A stretch of DNA of 7,000 nucleotides, taken from assembly GCA_964444825.1 (NCBI GenBank), contig CAYUIS010000197.1:1-7000 (forward strand), in the 5' to 3' direction. The translations under genes and the position numbers were made by a program. The notes below the pieces were generated by a model. It was not told the DNA's origin, ran no database searches, and saw only the letters and a list, made by a program, of their open reading frames with translations. This stretch comes from CAYUIS01 sp964444825 (GTDB lineage: Bacteria > Chloroflexota > Anaerolineae > B4-G1). Position 1 is the first letter of the stretch. Each line of letters starts with the position of its first letter. Below are positions 5,000-7,000 of this stretch, one piece after another.

Positions 5000-6392
5000 C
5001 CTCTTCTGGAAAGGAATGCTCACTTTCTTGGCTATCATCCTGGTGGCGGTCGGGACAGTAGCGCTTTTGTCCGGCTGGGCCACCGAGGTCGAGTTTCGTC
5101 GTTACACCCTTACCCAAGCGGGAAGATGGGAACGGCAAGTAACAGCGCTGGCCGTTTACTACGCTGGGCATGGATCCTGGGAAGGGGTTCAGGACAACTT
5201 GACCTCCATCCAGAACCAGCAAGGTCGCGGGCGAGCCAGCGAGAACAGCGGTGGGGGCGCGGGCCAAGGTCCGTCGGCGCTCGACTTTCGGCTGGCCGAC
5301 CTGGACGGCCGAATCGTGGCCGATACCGGGGGGCCCCCGGGTGGCCGCGCCGTCCAGGACGAGTTGGAGTTCGGTATCCCTATCGAAGTAGAAGCGCAGG
5401 TGGTTGGCTACCTTCTTCTCTCCTCCCAGGCGACTGCTCAGACTCCGGCCGCTTTGGATCCATACCAGTCCCAGTTCCTGGCTCGCGTCCGTACGAGCGT
5501 CTGGGTCGCTGCTCTGTCTGCGACCACCGCAGCCCTGATCGTCGGCGGGCTGCTGTTTCGCTCCATCGTCGCTCCCTTGCGCCGTCTCACCACGGCCAGC
5601 CAGGCCATCGCCGAGGGCGATCTTTCTGTTCGCGCACGGGTCCGGGGGAGGGATGAAGTGGCCCGGCTGGCTTCCGCCTTCAACCGGATGGCCGAGAGCC
5701 TGGCTCACGCCGAACAAGCCCGCCGTAATCAGACCGCCGACATTGCTCACGAGCTGCGTACCCCACTTACCGTCCTGCGGGGTACCATCGACGCGATGCT
5801 GGACGGTATCTATGCCACCGACCGGGAGAATCTACTGGCGGCCCAGGCTCAGGTAGGGACGCTGACCCGTCTAGTGGAGGATCTGCGGTTGCTGGCTCTC
5901 AACGACGCTGGGCAGCTCCGTCTGGACGTGGCTCCCCTCGACCTGGCCGTTTTCTTGCGGGAAATCGTCGACAGCCACCAGATCCAGGCTCAGGACCGAG
6001 GGGTGAGCTTGACACTGGAGGTGCCCTCTTCCCTTTCCAGTGTCCTGGCGGACCGGGACCGTCTGGCCCAGGTGATGGGAAACCTGTTGAGCAACGCGTT
6101 TCGGTACGTGTCCAGAGGCGGGCGCATTGGCGTGCGAGTGGAGGAGCAGGGACAGAAGATCATTGTATATTTGACCGATGATGGCCCTGGTATACCGTCT
6201 GAGGACTTGCCCCATCTGTTTGAGCGCTTCTGGCGGGGGGATCAGGCGCGGCGACAGGCGATCGGTGGCAGCGGACTGGGCCTGACCATTGCGCGCAGCT
6301 TGATCGAGGCACACGGCGGGCGCATCTGGGCACACAGCATTGAAGGAGAAGGAAGTACTTTTGCTTTTGCGTTACCTGTATTGATGGAATAG
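4992..6392 (+). CDS. BaeS-like sensor histidine kinase
   Basis: The protein has 466 residues. TM1 is at about 9-28, followed by an extracytoplasmic sensor region (about 30-167), TM2 (about 169-190), a HAMP domain (about 188-241), the HisKA dimerisation domain with phospho-acceptor H253 in the HELRTPLT motif, and the HATPase domain. The ATPase shows the N box (NLLSNAF, 364-370), G1 (DDGPGIP, 396-402), F box (FERFWRG, 410-416) and G2 (GGSGLGL, 425-431). It is therefore complete and should autophosphorylate and pass phosphate to the response regulator it overlaps. The sensor region has no cysteine and no recognised ligand domain. It contains a Gly/Arg/Gln-rich stretch at 76-94 and then a small beta-rich part (97-144) that could be a degenerate PAS-like fold. 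The start ATG overlaps the end of the regulator gene in ATGCGTAG. The signal is unknown. Confidence 0.95.
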   Translation: MRSLFWKGMLTFLAIILVAVGTVALLSGWATEVEFRRYTLTQAGRWERQVTALAVYYAGHGSWEGVQDNLTSIQNQQGRGRASENSGGGAGQGPSALDFRLADLDGRIVADTGGPPGGRAVQDELEFGIPIEVEAQVVGYLLLSSQATAQTPAALDPYQSQFLARVRTSVWVAALSATTAALIVGGLLFRSIVAPLRRLTTASQAIAEGDLSVRARVRGRDEVARLASAFNRMAESLAHAEQARRNQTADIAHELRTPLTVLRGTIDAMLDGIYATDRENLLAAQAQVGTLTRLVEDLRLLALNDAGQLRLDVAPLDLAVFLREIVDSHQIQAQDRGVSLTLEVPSSLSSVLADRDRLAQVMGNLLSNAFRYVSRGGRIGVRVEEQGQKIIVYLTDDGPGIPSEDLPHLFERFWRGDQARRQAIGGSGLGLTIARSLIEAHGGRIWAHSIEGEGSTFAFALPVLME

Positions 6393-6440
6393 TCCCCGGC
6401 CACACAACCTATCCTATGCGTGGTTCTCAGTGGAGGTCAA

Positions 6441-7000
6441 GTGAAGACTGGCAAACCAGAACAAGTTGGTTGTTCATCCGCACGCTTGGAGCGCATCGGC
6501 CCGGTGATGCAGCGCTATGTCGATGAAGGCAAGATTGCTGGCATTCTGCCGGTGGTGGCTCGCCGTGGGCACGTGGTGTATGCCGAGTGTTTTGGCATGA
6601 TGGACGTTGAGGCCCACAAGCCAATGCAGTTTGACACGCTGTTTCGTATTTACTCGATGACAAAGCCGATCACCAGCGTCGCGGTGATGATGCTCTATGA
6701 GGAGGGGTTCTTCCAACTCACCGATCCGATCTCTAGATTCGTGCCCGGATTTGAGGACGCGCAGGTTCTGATCAAAACGCCCGAGTCCCGACTCGAGTTG
6801 GCAAAGCTGGAGCGCGAGATCACGATACACCATCTCTTGACGCACATGTCGGGCCTCGGATACGGGATTGACGAAGATGATCCGGTATATGAACTGATTC
6901 AGGAGCGCATCTGGCGTATGGTGGAGCAGAGACCGGATACCACGCTTGAACAGATGATCCAAGAGCTCGCCAGGGTGCCCCTTGCACACCAACCGGGCAG
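6441..7000 (+). CDS. Beta-lactamase-fold serine hydrolase, N-terminal part, runs off the right edge
   Basis: The frame is open from GTG at 6441 to the edge and gives 186 residues. The catalytic motif of the class C beta-lactamase/esterase family is visible as S72-M-T-K75 (IYSMTKPITSVAVMML), with Ser72 the nucleophile. It is followed by the family blocks EEGFFQLTDPISRFVPGF (87-104) and ITIHHLLTHMSGLGYG (127-142), and the visible end LAHQPG leads towards the expected catalytic Tyr motif, which lies outside. No signal peptide is seen, as in cytoplasmic EstB-type esterases. The family includes esterases, transpeptidase-like enzymes and peptidases, so the substrate cannot be named, and true beta-lactam hydrolysis is unlikely to be its main role. 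The start is chosen by GGAGGT at 6432-6437, only three bases before the GTG; an in-frame GTG at 6420 is an alternative. It follows the kinase by 48 bp without a terminator and may be in the same operon. Confidence 0.88.
   Translation, partial: MKTGKPEQVGCSSARLERIGPVMQRYVDEGKIAGILPVVARRGHVVYAECFGMMDVEAHKPMQFDTLFRIYSMTKPITSVAVMMLYEEGFFQLTDPISRFVPGFEDAQVLIKTPESRLELAKLEREITIHHLLTHMSGLGYGIDEDDPVYELIQERIWRMVEQRPDTTLEQMIQELARVPLAHQPG

Noticed and set aside
4947..5750. A 267-codon open frame on the minus strand
   Set aside because: It is antisense to the histidine kinase, whose domains are complete. The antisense protein is a low-complexity product of high GC third positions.
6474..6992. A 172-codon minus-strand open frame at the right end
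   Set aside because: The plus strand here encodes a serine hydrolase with an SMTK catalytic motif and family blocks, so the minus frame is a shadow.

Overview
The window is about 60% GC and gene-dense. It looks like a chromosomal segment of a free-living bacterium, plausibly of the Chloroflexota. That guess rests on recalled family content (a secreted DUF2202 protein with a C-terminal beta domain, a small DUF4405 membrane protein, and an SCP2 domain fused to a flavoprotein) and on a dispersed-repeat-like sequence near 2343-2371. There is no rRNA, tRNA, phage, transposase or CRISPR sequence, and the assignment is an inference.

Left arm, minus strand (about 1-2262). A PadR-type repressor gene (1632-2189) is read leftward from a strong promoter (TTGACA, 17 bp, TATTAT). 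The -10 of that promoter lies inside an AT-rich inverted repeat that is probably the repressor's own operator. The next gene, 43 bp downstream, encodes a flavodoxin-fold protein with a compact four-cysteine motif and a C-terminal SCP2 domain (470-1588). It is followed by a small nested hairpin region, and then by the start of a multipass membrane protein that runs off the left edge.

Centre (2263-2457). This is a divergent intergenic region of about 200 bp. It holds the padR promoter, a weak hairpin, a dispersed-repeat-like sequence and a possible -10 for the rightward genes.

Right arm, plus strand (2458-7000). A DUF4405 small membrane protein (2458-2778) precedes an exported ferritin-like DUF2202 protein with two Gly/Gln-rich linkers and a C-terminal OB-like domain (2835-4169). 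A clear intrinsic terminator (4231-4267) closes this pair. Next comes an OmpR-type response regulator (4304-4999), overlapped by 8 bp by its BaeS-like histidine kinase (4992-6392). The 5' part of a beta-lactamase-fold serine hydrolase (6441 to the right edge) follows.

Functional reading (inference). The left operon looks like a ligand-controlled redox unit, in which PadR represses itself and the flavoprotein. The right arm pairs two envelope proteins that could handle metal or redox chemistry with a two-component system that may sense the envelope. The kinase's extracytoplasmic region carries a Gly/Gln/Arg-rich stretch that resembles the linkers of the DUF2202 protein. No known defence or mobile system was recognised.
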